DNA of 64,000 nt from Microvirga mediterraneensis (GCF_013520865.1 NZ_JACDXJ010000001.1:4325501-4389500); one strand, 5' to 3'; counted from the stretch's first letter, positions 8,925-18,554 are shown. The notes: generated by a model from the letters alone, not told the origin. Program-made: numbers and translations.

Positions 8925-9731
8925 CTACAGGCGGCCCTTCACGGGGTCGCCTACGGCCTCGAACTGCCTGTAGATCGCCTCGGCGATGGGCAGGAGCTGC
9001 GCGCGCTGGGCTTTCGCCGTGACCACGTAGGACAGGCCATTCTCGATCCAGGAGAACGCCGAGACGCCGTCCCGCTCCTCGAACTGGAACGACGTCCGCG
9101 CCTCGTCTCCCGAGCGCGCATACAGCGTCAGGCGGTTTCCGCCCCCATTCTCGTACATGAAGAGCGCCGCCGCCTCGCCGCTGTCGGGCAGCAACCGCCC
9201 GCCGATGAGACGATAGCCCTGGGCGTTCAGGTTCGGCGCCGTCAGCGGCTTCCCCACCCGGCGCGACAGCCATTGCACGAGATGCGCCTCCTGCTCGGCG
9301 GGAACTTCCACGGGGTGCAACCGCTCGCTGACATAGATGCGATGCGCCGCGATGGCGTTGTCGGCAACGCTCACGGCCTCAGCCTGCCTCTGCGCGCGCG
9401 ACGCCCACCAGACGCCGCCCCAGGCGCCCAGAACGCCCCCGATGGCGAGCCATGCCAGAACGGCCGCGACAGCGGCAGGGCGCACCAGCGGGGAACGGCG
9501 TCGAGCCGCCACGAGGTTGGCGACGCGCAGGCGCGAGGGGATAGGCTCCCGCGCCTTGAAGGCGAGCCTCGCGCGAAGGGCTTCCCGATGCTCGATCTCT
9601 CGCCCCACCAGCTCGGCCGTTGCCGGATGCTCGACGAGATATGCCTCCACCGCCTCGCGCCGGGGCGGCGGGAGCCTGCCGTCCACGAAGGCCTGCAGGT
9701 CGTCTTCTCCGATGGGTCGCTCGCCCGTCAC
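8925..9731 (-). CDS. Transmembrane anti-sigma factor
   Basis: A 268-residue membrane-anchored regulator that would hold the neighbouring ECF sigma factor inactive. Residues 1-60 resemble the anti-sigma N-terminal region (ERPIGEDDLQAFVDGRL, then VEHPATAELV), without the full zinc motif. One membrane helix lies at about 83-108 (VAAVLAWLAIGGVLGAWG), leaving a periplasmic sensor domain of about 150 residues. The GTG start overlaps the sigma stop as GTGA, so the two are translationally coupled. This is the classic ECF sigma/anti-sigma arrangement. The signal sensed is unknown. Confidence 0.85.
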   Translation of the reverse strand: MTGERPIGEDDLQAFVDGRLPPPRREAVEAYLVEHPATAELVGREIEHREALRARLAFKAREPIPSRLRVANLVAARRRSPLVRPAAVAAVLAWLAIGGVLGAWGGVWWASRAQRQAEAVSVADNAIAAHRIYVSERLHPVEVPAEQEAHLVQWLSRRVGKPLTAPNLNAQGYRLIGGRLLPDSGEAAALFMYENGGGNRLTLYARSGDEARTSFQFEERDGVSAFSWIENGLSYVVTAKAQRAQLLPIAEAIYRQFEAVGDPVKGRL

Positions 9732-10264
9732 TTCACTCTCCTCAAGACGGCGCTGCGCCCGTTCTCCATGTATTCCCTCAGGCGCGCCCGCGCGCGGCTC
9801 AGGCGGGACATCACCGTGCCGAGCGGAATATCCAGCACCTGCGCGGCCTGCTCGTAGGACAGGTCCTCGACGCCGACCAGCAGCAGGATGGAGCGCTGCT
9901 CCTCCGGCAGGGCATCGAGCCCCCTCAGGACGTCGTGCAGGCCCGCATGGCCTTCCGGGCTCATGTCGGGCGCCTGAACGTCGTTCAGCGCGTCCTCACC
10001 GACGCGCGTGCCATGCGCCTTGCGCCGGCGAAGGGCGTTGATGAATAGGTTGCGCTGAATCGCGAAAAGCCAGGCCCTTAAATCGCCGTCGCGCCGCTGG
10101 TGCCAGCGGCTGATCGCACGCTCCAGGGTGTCCTGGACGAGATCGTCCGCCGCCTCGCCATCGCGCAGCAGGGCCCAGGCGTAGCGACGCAGGCCCGGAA
10201 TCTGCGGCTCGAGAAGGGTGGCGATCTCGTCCAAGGTCAAGTCTCGGTTGGCGGCATCATTCAA
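9728..10264 (-). CDS. ECF-type RNA polymerase sigma factor
   Basis: A 178-residue extracytoplasmic-function sigma factor. Region 2 carries DDLVQDTLERA and LRAWLFAIQRNLFINALRRR; region 4 carries LSYEQAAQVLDIPLGTVMSRLSRARARL, the -35-binding helix-turn-helix. The predicted start is TTG at 10264, 26 bases after the upstream exported-protein gene, with only a weak ribosome site, so coupling to that gene is likely. The anti-sigma gene overlaps its stop codon. The three-gene unit probably autoregulates from the promoter-like site at 10715-10742. Confidence 0.9.
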   Translation of the reverse strand: MNDAANRDLTLDEIATLLEPQIPGLRRYAWALLRDGEAADDLVQDTLERAISRWHQRRDGDLRAWLFAIQRNLFINALRRRKAHGTRVGEDALNDVQAPDMSPEGHAGLHDVLRGLDALPEEQRSILLLVGVEDLSYEQAAQVLDIPLGTVMSRLSRARARLREYMENGRSAVLRRVK

Positions 10265-10290
10265 CGATGAACCTGAGCGTCCGGCAACCT

Positions 10291-10677
10291 TTACGGCGTC
10301 GCGACGTGCCAGACATTGTTGACGCCGTCGCCCGTGACCTCACCCGGCTTGGTGTCCTTGACCCAGAGGTAGAGCGGCTTGCCCTTATAGGCCCATTGCT
10401 TGGAGCCGTCGTCCCGGGTCACCACGCTCCAGTCGCCCGATGCGGCGGCGCCACCTGCCGCCATGAGGGGCGGCCAGTTCTGGGCGCATTGGCCGTTGCA
10501 GGCGGACTTGCCGGCCGTGTCGCGGTCGAAGGTGTAGAGGGTCATGCCCTTTGCATCGACGAGGGCCTTGCCCTTGCTCGTATCGGCCACCTTCGCGGGG
10601 GCCGCGGTCTGGGCGAGCGCGACGGATGCGGCGACGAGGGCTCCGGCCACAAGGGCGGGACGCAGAAACAGCTTCAT
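10291..10677 (-). CDS. Exported Yx(FWY)xxD-motif protein
   Basis: A 128-residue secreted protein of the COG4315 family. A signal peptide ends near ALAQT (residue 23). The repeated family motif appears as LYTFDRD and LYLWVKD, each preceded by GMTL or GKPL, with a CNGQC pair and WPPL between. The function of the family is not established. A perfect AGGAGG stands 7 nt before the ATG. It is the first gene of the operon with the ECF sigma and anti-sigma genes, so it is probably both a target and a companion of that system. Confidence 0.85.
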   Translation of the reverse strand: MKLFLRPALVAGALVAASVALAQTAAPAKVADTSKGKALVDAKGMTLYTFDRDTAGKSACNGQCAQNWPPLMAAGGAAASGDWSVVTRDDGSKQWAYKGKPLYLWVKDTKPGEVTGDGVNNVWHVATP

Positions 10678-10714
10678 GGGTGTCCTCCTGAGGGTCGACG
10701 TTGACCACGTCTCA

Positions 10715-10742
10715 GAGACACGCGATGGGCGGCCTTATTCCC
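10715..10742 (-). promoter_or_regulatory. Candidate ECF sigma promoter
   Basis: Read on the minus strand: GGGAATAA (10742-10735), then 12 bases, then CGTGTCTC (10722-10715), which resembles an ECF -35/-10 pair. Transcription would start about 30 bases before the first gene of the sigma operon. Autoregulation is inferred. Confidence 0.45.
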
Positions 10743-10759
10743 GGTTCGGGGACATTTTT

Positions 10760-11305
10760 TCACCGGCCCATCGCGTTGAAGCCGTTCTCGTCGATGGGCT
10801 CGCGCAGCTCGATGCGATGGCGGCCGTTGTCGCGGATCTGCGCCGTCCGGAAGCGGCCGTCGAGTTCGTCCTCGGGGGCTTGAAGGATGTCGACTCCGGC
10901 CTTGCGCAGACGAGAAACCTCCTTGTCCACATCGGGAACGATAAGGCTGATGACCGGCAACCGCGTGACCGCGACACCGCCGGTCGCATCGGGATCCTGA
11001 TCCTGCTGCAGCAAATGATCGACTTCGGTCACTTCCAGGAGAAAGCCGCTGCGCTCCAGAACGGCCCTGCGTCCCTGCACGAAATTCTCGGAGCCGATCA
11101 GCCGAAACCCGAGCTTGTCCTGGTACCAGCTCAGGGTCTCGTCGAAATCCGGCGTCCGGATGGAGGTGGAGCTGGGACGCGAGGTCGCCGCCGATTGCGC
11201 CTGAGCCGAAGACAAATCCGAGATGACGAGGGCCGCGAGGAGGAGACCCAGGCCGGCCAGGATGCAGCGCAGCGATCGGGTCGAGAGTGAGGAATTGGGT
11301 TTCAC
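10760..11305 (-). CDS. VOC/glyoxalase-fold protein with N-terminal signal sequence
   Basis: A 181-residue vicinal-oxygen-chelate domain protein. Residues 10-36 form a hydrophobic signal ending SAQAQ, unusual because most VOC proteins are cytoplasmic. The single VOC domain starts STSIRTPDFDETLSWYQDKLGFRL (about 47-70) and ends with FRTAQIRDNGRHRIELREP. The start is a GTG at 11305 after GAGGGA. Only part of the usual metal triad is obvious (Glu in LLEVTE and IELRE), so catalytic activity is uncertain. It stands alone between the sigma operon and the MarR gene. Role unknown. Confidence 0.75.
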   Translation of the reverse strand: MKPNSSLSTRSLRCILAGLGLLLAALVISDLSSAQAQSAATSRPSSTSIRTPDFDETLSWYQDKLGFRLIGSENFVQGRRAVLERSGFLLEVTEVDHLLQQDQDPDATGGVAVTRLPVISLIVPDVDKEVSRLRKAGVDILQAPEDELDGRFRTAQIRDNGRHRIELREPIDENGFNAMGR

Positions 11306-11380
11306 GGGGGATCCCTCGTCGGCAGGAACTTAGCCGTCTTCTCTCATGAACGCCCTACGGTCCAGATCGTTCGTGGAAGC

Positions 11381-11854
11381 TCAGGCATTCTCGGAATGCA
11401 TCAGCTTCAGCAGGAGGGCCGCGAGCTGCTCCGCCTCCCCATCGGAGAGCCTTCCGCCGACGAAGCGGCTGATGGCCGGGCCGTAGACGCTCCACATGCG
11501 CCGCTGGAGCAGGCGCCCTTCCTCCGTGATCTCCACGAGCTGGCGCCGCCTGTCGCCGGGATAGGGTATGCGGCGCACAAGGCCTTCAGTCTCCATCCGG
11601 TCCAGGAGGCGGGACAGGTTGTACTGCTCGAAGAGCACCGCGTCCTCGATTTCCCGCGGCGAGGCACGGCCATCGGACCGGCGCTTCAGGTGCAGGAGCA
11701 CATCGTACCAGGTCAGGGGCGGGAAACCGGCGCATTTCATTTCCGCCTCGATCCGGCCGACCACATCCCTCTGCGCCCGGATGAGGCGGACCCAGGCATC
11801 GGTCACCGCATCCGACGGCTCCTGCACATCTTGCGCCACGGCAAAGACCCTCAT
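11381..11854 (-). CDS. MarR-family transcriptional regulator
   Basis: A 157-residue winged-helix repressor. The recognition region is seen as AVLFEQYNLSRLLDRMETEGLV, and the wing as PYPGDRRRQLVEITEEG. Start 11854 (MRVFAVAQ) was chosen because longer frames, back to 11884 or 11944, would translate straight through the three operator copies; the ATG at 11884 cannot be fully excluded. It is divergent from the glutathione S-transferase gene and the operators lie between them, so it most likely represses that gene and itself, responding to a phenolic or electrophilic ligand (family knowledge). Confidence 0.88.
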   Translation of the reverse strand: MRVFAVAQDVQEPSDAVTDAWVRLIRAQRDVVGRIEAEMKCAGFPPLTWYDVLLHLKRRSDGRASPREIEDAVLFEQYNLSRLLDRMETEGLVRRIPYPGDRRRQLVEITEEGRLLQRRMWSVYGPAISRFVGGRLSDGEAEQLAALLLKLMHSENA

Positions 11855-11860
11855 GCTTCT

Positions 11861-11922
11861 ATGCAACTGCATCATGTTTGACATTTCGATGCAAGTGCAT
11901 ATTAATATCCATGCAACTGCAT
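11861..11922. promoter_or_regulatory. Three MarR-type operator copies
   Basis: ATGCAACTGCAT at 11861-11872, ATGCAAGTGCAT at 11889-11900 and ATGCAACTGCAT at 11911-11922. Each is a near-perfect palindrome, ATGCA-A-STGCAT. They fill the gap between the divergent marR and gst genes, with steps of 28 and 22 bases, and probably overlap both promoters. Confidence 0.8.
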
Positions 11923-11954
11923 AAAAACTCTCACCTCCCTCCAAGGATCATCCC

Positions 11955-12569
11955 ATGAAGCTTTACTACACCCCCGGCGCCTGCTCGCTCGCTCCCCATA
12001 TCGTGGCCCGTGAAGCCGGCCTTCCGGTCACTCTCGTGAAGGTGGACCTCGCAAAGCACCTCACCGAGACCGGCGAGAACTTCCGCGCCATCAACCCCAA
12101 GGGCTATGTGCCGGCCGTCGCCTTGCAGGACGGCTCCCTGCTCACGGAGGCGGCCGCGATCATCCAGTATCTCGCCGACCAGCAGCCCGGCACAGGCCTC
12201 GCCCCCGCCAACGGCACGACGGAGCGCTACCGCCTGATCGAGTGGATCACCTTCATCAGCTCCGAGATCCACAAGGGTTTCGGTCCGCTCTGGAACCCCG
12301 CTACTCCGGACGCCATGAAGGCCGCCACGAAGGACCGTCTCGCCAACCGCTTCGCCTATCTCGACGAAGTCCTGGGCAAGCAGCCCTTCCTGATGGGCGA
12401 GACCTTCACGATCGCCGACGCCTATCTCTTCACGGTCGTGAACTGGACGAACGTCCACCAGATCGACATCTCGTCGTTCAAGAACCTGAGCGCCTTCATG
12501 GCCCGCGTGGCCGAGCGCCCGAAGGTGCAGGAAGCGCTCGTGGCCGAAGGCCTGAAGCAGGCGGCCTAA
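11955..12569 (+). CDS. gst: Glutathione S-transferase, beta class (GstA-like)
   Basis: A 204-residue cytosolic glutathione transferase that strongly resembles E. coli GstA along its whole length. The N-terminal thioredoxin fold carries the beta-class Cys10 in YTPGACSLAPH, NPKGYVPAV with the cis-Pro, and LTEAAAIIQYL for glutathione binding. The C-terminal helical domain has EIHKGFGPLW and the FTIADAYLFT motif. AAGGA precedes the ATG by 8 nt. It is regulated from the operator array shared with marR, so it is presumably induced by toxic electrophiles. A terminator shared with groEL follows. Confidence 0.93.
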   Translation: MKLYYTPGACSLAPHIVAREAGLPVTLVKVDLAKHLTETGENFRAINPKGYVPAVALQDGSLLTEAAAIIQYLADQQPGTGLAPANGTTERYRLIEWITFISSEIHKGFGPLWNPATPDAMKAATKDRLANRFAYLDEVLGKQPFLMGETFTIADAYLFTVVNWTNVHQIDISSFKNLSAFMARVAERPKVQEALVAEGLKQAA

Positions 12570-12592
12570 GCTTTTCATCGGCAGCGCAAACG

Positions 12593-12621
12593 AAAAAGCC
12601 CCGGAGTTTCCTCCGGGGCTT
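12593..12621. terminator. Bidirectional terminator between gst and groEL
   Basis: AAGCCCCGGAG and CTCCGGGGCTT form an 11-bp stem with a TTTC loop. The five A on the left give a U run to the minus-strand groESL transcript; the plus side has only a mixed T-rich tail. Confidence 0.87.
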
Positions 12622-12646
12622 CTTCATTTCTACGGATGCGTAGGGC

Positions 12647-14296
<1,650 letters not shown>

Positions 14297-14347
14297 CTAT
14301 GCCTCCAGTTAAATTGGGAAACTTGGAAAGAAGGGCGACCGGCTCGA

Positions 14348-14635
14348 TTAGCCGACGATGCCCATGATGTCGGATTCCTTCATGATCAGGAGGTCCTGAC
14401 CGTCGATCCGCACCTCGGTGCCGGACCACTTGCCGAACAGGACGCGATCGCCGGCCTTCACGTCGAGAGCGGCAACCTTGCCGTTCTCATCGCGGGCGCC
14501 GGGGCCGACGGCGACGACTTCGCCCTCTTGCGGCTTTTCCTTGGCGGTGTCCGGGATGATGATGCCACCGGCCGTCTTCTCTTCGGCTTCGATGCGGCGG
14601 ACGACAACGCGGTCGTGCAGCGGACGGAACTTCAT
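14348..14635 (-). CDS. groES: Co-chaperonin GroES
   Basis: The 95-residue heptameric lid of Gro[16 protein letters not shown] opens the protein; the mobile loop that contacts GroEL is [18 protein letters not shown] (about 18-35), and it ends [21 protein letters not shown] site lies just before the ATG. It is the first gene of groESL, following the CIRCE operator, and is therefore heat-inducible through HrcA. Confidence 0.98.
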   Translation of the reverse strand: MKFRPLHDRVVVRRIEAEEKTAGGIIIPDTAKEKPQEGEVVAVGPGARDENGKVAALDVKAGDRVLFGKWSGTEVRIDGQDLLIMKESDIMGIVG

Positions 14636-14692
14636 GGAACTTCCCCTTTGACGATAGGCGCGACCCCTCTGGCCGCGCCGGTCTCCTGGCTG

Positions 14693-14719
14693 TTAGCACT
14701 GTTCGTTGACGAGTGCTAA
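14693..14719 (-). promoter_or_regulatory. CIRCE operator (HrcA site)
   Basis: On the minus strand TTAGCACTC, 9 bases, then CAGTGCTAA: the known CIRCE inverted repeat TTAGCACTC-N9-GAGTGCTAA with one mismatch. HrcA binds it to repress groESL at normal temperature (established for this element). Confidence 0.95.
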
Positions 14720-14730
14720 CGCTGGCCGCG

Positions 14731-14758
14731 AGATAGGCATATGCGCCGAGGGAGTCAA
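14731..14758 (-). promoter_or_regulatory. groESL promoter
   Basis: Minus-strand TTGACT (14758-14753), 16 bases, CTATCT (14736-14731), directly upstream of CIRCE. The flanks CTTGA and CCTATCT also fit the alphaproteobacterial RpoH pattern, so both housekeeping and heat-shock sigma factors might use it. Confidence 0.65.
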
Positions 14759-14863
14759 GACACCTGCCCTTGGGGCAATGTCAGAAAATCGACCCTAGCC
14801 CTTTATAGATAACGGTCATGACTGTCCCGGAAGACAGCCGACGGGCGGCCCGGAGCCGATCCG

Positions 14864-15709
14864 CTAGCGCCGCGACGTCATGGCGGCCGCGGCCACGATG
14901 AGGATGCCGCCGCCGAGGGTGGCCCAGGTGGGGATCTCGCTGAAGACCCCGTAGCCGATCAGCACGGCCCAGATCAGGGCTGTGTATTCGAGCGGAGCGA
15001 GCCGCGCCGCCTCGGCCTTGGCATAGGCGGTCGCCATGAGCACGTGGCCGATCACGCCCAGGACACCCATCAGAGCGAACCAGGCCAGGTGCTCGTAATG
15101 CAGGGGCTGCCATGCCCACAGGCCGAAAGGCGCCACCAGGAGGAAGGGTCCGATATTCTGGAAGATGACGATGTGCAGGAACTTGTCCCGCTGGGCGCGC
15201 TGGCGCAGCAGCACGAGGCTCAGCGCATACGTGATCGCCGACAGCAGAGCCGCGCCGACGCCCGTCCACGAGCGGGCCGCGCTGGCCTCCCCCGTCTGGC
15301 CGAGGACGACCACGAGGGTCCCGAGAAACCCGATGCCGATGGCGCCGACGATCCGGCTGTCGACCCTCTCCCGGAGCATCAGCATCCCGAACAGGGCGAT
15401 GAACATCGGCGACAGGAACGACAGGACGAGGGTCTCGGCGAGCGGCAGCTGCCCCAGGGCATAGAAGAAGCTCAGGGCCGTGATGACCGCGATCACGGAC
15501 CGGATCGCATTGGCCGCGACGGTCTCCCGGTTGGGCCAGCCCGGCTTGAGGACGGCCACGACGCCCGCGACGACGATGCTTCCGCACATGAAGCGCAGGA
15601 ACGCCACCTGGAGGGTCGGATAATGAGCGGACATCCCCTTGATGACCGCATCCATGATGGAGAGAACCGCGATGCCAGCGGCCGCCCGGAGGGCGGGACC
15701 GAATTTCAT
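14864..15709 (-). CDS. EamA/DMT-family permease
   Basis: A 281-residue inner-membrane transporter of the drug/metabolite superfamily with two tandem EamA repeats, about five hydrophobic helices each (about 5-130 and 150-275). The repeat signature appears as VAFLRFMCGSIVV with LAETLVLSFLSPMFIALFGMLMLRE, and again as LAPLEYTALIWAVLIGYGVFSEIP. Such proteins export amino acids, nucleosides or other metabolites; the substrate cannot be deduced. The ATG has no strong ribosome site. It is a single gene. Confidence 0.87.
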   Translation of the reverse strand: MKFGPALRAAAGIAVLSIMDAVIKGMSAHYPTLQVAFLRFMCGSIVVAGVVAVLKPGWPNRETVAANAIRSVIAVITALSFFYALGQLPLAETLVLSFLSPMFIALFGMLMLRERVDSRIVGAIGIGFLGTLVVVLGQTGEASAARSWTGVGAALLSAITYALSLVLLRQRAQRDKFLHIVIFQNIGPFLLVAPFGLWAWQPLHYEHLAWFALMGVLGVIGHVLMATAYAKAEAARLAPLEYTALIWAVLIGYGVFSEIPTWATLGGGILIVAAAAMTSRR

Positions 15710-15916
15710 GATGTCACGACGATGTGAAAGCCGGCGTCCGGGATGAGCGCCGTCGAAGGAAGAGGTTCTTACCGCACTTTCCCCAGCGGTTCACTCCCCT
15801 TTTCGGAGCATCGTCAGGAAAGCTCTCCTGCGCTTCCTGTTTAAATTCATCCAGCTTGGCGGAAACAAAAGCCGCGCTTGCCGTTTATTCTGCAAATCAC
15901 CGATAAGGATACGTCA

Positions 15917-16681
15917 ATGCGCGCTTGGATCCCTTGCTCTGCAATGCTTCTGGCCGTCCTTCTGCCGGCCGCCGCCTCGGCGCAGCCGGTCTATGGAAAC
16001 GGCAATTTCTACGGCAATACCTACATCGCTCCGGGCTACGACTACCCCTACGCACGCACGGAGGATGGCTATCGCGAGGGCTATCCTCTCGTGACCCGTC
16101 CGTCGGCTCGCGCCTCCCGGGCCGAGCGCATGGCGGGCTATCCCTACGACGTGACCACCACCGGCAGCACGGTCGCCTCCCTGCCGCAGGATTACGGCAA
16201 CGGCACGGGCTACGACAACAGCATCGATTACGCGATCGCGCCGCAGTTCCAGCGCCAGCTCGTATCCTATCGTGGCAACGAGCGTCCGGGCACGATCGTG
16301 GTCGATACCAACAACAAGTTCCTCTACCTCGTTCAGGACGGCGGCCGCGCCCTCCGCTACGGCATCGGCGTGGGCCGCGAAGGCTTCGAATGGCGTGGTC
16401 GGCAGACCGTTTCCATGAAGCGCGAATGGCCGTCCTGGCGTCCGCCGGCCGACATGCTGCGCCGCCGCCCGGACCTTCCCCGCTTCATGGAAGGCGGGCC
16501 GGACAATCCGCTCGGCGCCCGCGCGCTCTATCTCGGCTCCACGCTCTACCGCATCCACGGCACCAACGAGCCGCACACCATCGGACAGGCCGTCTCGTCG
16601 GGCTGCATCCGCATGCTCAACGACGACGTGGTCGATCTCTACAGCCGCGTGAAGGTCGGAACGAGCGTGGTCGTTCTCTGA
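15917..16681 (+). CDS. L,D-transpeptidase (YkuD domain)
   Basis: A 254-residue periplasmic enzyme that makes 3-3 cross-links in peptidoglycan or attaches proteins to it. A signal peptide ends ASAQ (about residue 23). A Tyr/Gly-rich linker runs to about residue 125. The YkuD domain follows, beginning GTIVVDTNNKFLYLV, with the catalytic motif HGTNEPHTIGQAVSSGCIRM (His214, Cys230). AAGGA precedes the ATG at 15917; an upstream start would put the signal peptide too far inside. Monocistronic. Confidence 0.92.
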   Translation: MRAWIPCSAMLLAVLLPAAASAQPVYGNGNFYGNTYIAPGYDYPYARTEDGYREGYPLVTRPSARASRAERMAGYPYDVTTTGSTVASLPQDYGNGTGYDNSIDYAIAPQFQRQLVSYRGNERPGTIVVDTNNKFLYLVQDGGRALRYGIGVGREGFEWRGRQTVSMKREWPSWRPPADMLRRRPDLPRFMEGGPDNPLGARALYLGSTLYRIHGTNEPHTIGQAVSSGCIRMLNDDVVDLYSRVKVGTSVVVL

Positions 16682-16714
16682 TCGCGCCACATACGCAACG
16701 TGCAGTCACGCAGG

Positions 16715-16737
16715 ATGGCTGGGCTTGTCCCGGCCAT
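16715..16737. repeat. Short palindromic repeat, copy 1
   Basis: ATGGCTGGG-CTTGT-CCCGGCCAT: an imperfect hairpin whose sequence recurs at 32989-33011. It lies between the transpeptidase and emrE genes and looks like a dispersed intergenic repeat. Confidence 0.55.
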
Positions 16738-16799
16738 TCGCTTTTGGGAATCGCGCCTCGCCCGGTGTAAAGCTCTGCGGCCGCCACTTGGGAGCCGCC

Positions 16800-17129
16800 A
16801 TGAACTACGTCTATCTCTTCGTTGCCATCGTCAGCGAAGTCATCGCGACCTCGGCCCTGAAGGCGGCCGAAGGCTTCTCGCGCTTCTGGCCTTCCGTCGT
16901 CGTGATCCTCGGCTATGGGATCGCCTTCTATTGTCTCTCCCTGACCACGCGCACGATCCCCATCGGCATCGCCTATGCGATCTGGTCGGGCGTCGGCATC
17001 GTGCTGATCGCCCTCGTGGGTCTGCTGCTCTATCGCCAGTCCCTGGACGGCCCCGCCGTCATCGGCATGGCGCTGATCCTGAGCGGCGTGCTGGTGATCA
17101 ACCTCTTCTCGAAGACGGCAGGTCATTGA
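16800..17129 (+). CDS. emrE: Small multidrug resistance transporter (EmrE/QacE type)
   Basis: A 109-residue proton-coupled exporter of cationic compounds with four membrane helices, working as an antiparallel dimer. The essential membrane Glu is present in IVSEVIATSALKAAEGF (about residue 13), and IPIGIAYAIWSGVGIVLI is the typical third-helix motif. Its residues follow the EmrE rather than the SugE/Gdx group. GGGAG lies 6 nt before the ATG at 16800. Length and topology match the family exactly. Confidence 0.9.
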   Translation: MNYVYLFVAIVSEVIATSALKAAEGFSRFWPSVVVILGYGIAFYCLSLTTRTIPIGIAYAIWSGVGIVLIALVGLLLYRQSLDGPAVIGMALILSGVLVINLFSKTAGH

Positions 17130-17133
17130 TACG

Positions 17134-17160
17134 AAAACGCCCGCCGGATGGCGGGCGCTT
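17134..17160 (-). terminator. Terminator of the DUF2076 gene
   Basis: CGCCCGCC-GGAT-GGCGGGCG, with four A on the left that become a U run in the minus-strand transcript. It sits in the 48-base gap between two convergent genes. Confidence 0.8.
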
Positions 17161-17177
17161 CCGAAAGCTCGCTGCGT

Positions 17178-17906
17178 TTAGGCCCAGTCGCCCTCGTCTC
17201 CGCCGTCGCCGCCGAAGTCCGAGAAGTCCTGCTCGTTGTCCTGCGGCTCCTGGCCCTGGTTCGGGTAGAGCCCATCCGTGATGCTGCCGAATCCGGCATT
17301 GTCCGCCGACGCCTGATCCGTGCCGCCGAGGCCCGCCAGGGAGGATGCGTCGCTCAAGGGATTGTTGTTGCCGCTGAAGGCATGGCTCAGGGCATTGGCG
17401 ATCATCATGCCGCCCGCGACGCCCGCCGCGGTCGTCAGCGCGGTCCCGAGGAACCCGCCGCCACCCCCGCGCTGCATGCCGCCCCAGGGGCCGGGCGCGC
17501 CGCCCATCATCGGGCCGCCCTGCGGAGCGCCGTAGGGCGGCTGCTGCGGCTGAGGTTGAGGCTGGCCCCAGGGCGAAGCCTGCCGGGCCGGCGGTGCGTT
17601 GTAGGCGGGCTCCGGCGGGCGCGACGCGCCACCGCCGAAGATGCTGGACAGGAAACCGCCCTGCTGCTGTGGCGGCTGGCGGCTCATCCGGTCGAACTCG
17701 GCGCGCAGCCGCTCGTTGTCGGCCTGGAGATTGCCCAGCGCCTGTTCCTGAACGAAGACCGCCTGGGCCAGGGCATAGGGCGCATAGGGCTGGCGGCGCA
17801 GCTTCTCGGCGATGTAGCGCTCCGCCTCCGGATCCCGCGGCTGGTTCGCCACCTGCTCGAGACGCTGGAAGATATCGTCGATGACCTGCCGTTCCTGATC
17901 GTTCAT
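17178..17906 (-). CDS. DUF2076 domain protein
   Basis: A 242-residue protein of the DUF2076 family, common in alphaproteobacteria and without an established function. The N-terminal 70 residues are helical and charged (MNDQERQVIDDIFQRLEQV), with EAERYIAEKL. A Gln/Pro/Gly-rich low-complexity middle follows (about 75-140), then a small hydrophobic Gly/Ala stretch, GTALTTAAGVAGGMMIANAL, and an acidic tail ending GDEGDWA. A perfect AAGGAGG stands before the ATG, suggesting good expression. Monocistronic. Confidence 0.85.
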   Translation of the reverse strand: MNDQERQVIDDIFQRLEQVANQPRDPEAERYIAEKLRRQPYAPYALAQAVFVQEQALGNLQADNERLRAEFDRMSRQPPQQQGGFLSSIFGGGASRPPEPAYNAPPARQASPWGQPQPQPQQPPYGAPQGGPMMGGAPGPWGGMQRGGGGGFLGTALTTAAGVAGGMMIANALSHAFSGNNNPLSDASSLAGLGGTDQASADNAGFGSITDGLYPNQGQEPQDNEQDFSDFGGDGGDEGDWA

Positions 17907-17962
17907 CGCATGCCTCCTTCAAGGAATGTTGGAGAAGGATGTAAGCATGCCCCTGTCCTTTG

Positions 17963-18544
17963 TCAGGGGCGGACAAGCCCGAGCGCGCGCATATTCCGTA
18001 AGCCCTGCGGCGCTATGTTCTCCAGATCCTGAAGGTCGCGCCACTCGGCGCCATGCACCTCCCGCAGATCGGGCCGGAGAGCATCCTGCTCCGATGCCCG
18101 CACCACATAGCGGATATCGTGATGCCAATGCTCGGGCTCGTCCCGTTCCGGCCGTGCCGGGATGCGGTGGCTGTCGATGTCGACGGGCAGACCCGCCTCC
18201 CTGTGCCAAGGGTCGATCGCGAGGTCGGGCATGCCGGTCTCCTCGACGGCCTCGCGCAGGGCGGAGCCCATCAGGTCGTCCGGCGGCTCGTAATGGCCGC
18301 CGGGCTGCAGCCATCGCTCCAGAGCGCGATGGTGGATCAGAAGGATGCGCTGCCCCGTCCGGTCGAGGATGAAGGCCGACGTGGTGACATGGCCCGGGAA
18401 GGTCCGGCGCGAATGGATGTCGTCCCCGGCCTCGATCTGGCGCCGCAGGACCGCATGCCGTTCATCGGGCAGGCCGAAGGCCCCGGCGTGCTCGTTCAGG
18501 ATCCTGCCGACGTGGCGGCGGAAGGCTGCCGGATCGAAGTTCAC
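17963..18544 (-). CDS. Nudix hydrolase
   Basis: A 193-residue pyrophosphohydrolase. The Nudix box runs from GGHYEPPDD to REAVEETG (about 84-106) and matches Gx5Ex7REUxEExGU, with the metal-binding Glu residues intact. An N-terminal extension of about 50 residues (FRRHVGRILNEH) precedes the domain. The start is GTG at 18544, 10 bases after the stop of the upstream SDR gene, so the two are co-transcribed. Substrate unknown. Confidence 0.85.
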   Translation of the reverse strand: MNFDPAAFRRHVGRILNEHAGAFGLPDERHAVLRRQIEAGDDIHSRRTFPGHVTTSAFILDRTGQRILLIHHRALERWLQPGGHYEPPDDLMGSALREAVEETGMPDLAIDPWHREAGLPVDIDSHRIPARPERDEPEHWHHDIRYVVRASEQDALRPDLREVHGAEWRDLQDLENIAPQGLRNMRALGLVRP

Positions 18545-18554
18545 GACGGTTCTC

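Noticed and set aside
11855..11944. Longer MarR N-terminus starting at 11944 (TTG) or 11884 (ATG)
   Set aside because: These starts would translate through the operator copies and add residues unlike any MarR N-terminus; 11854 is simpler, though 11884 is not fully excluded.
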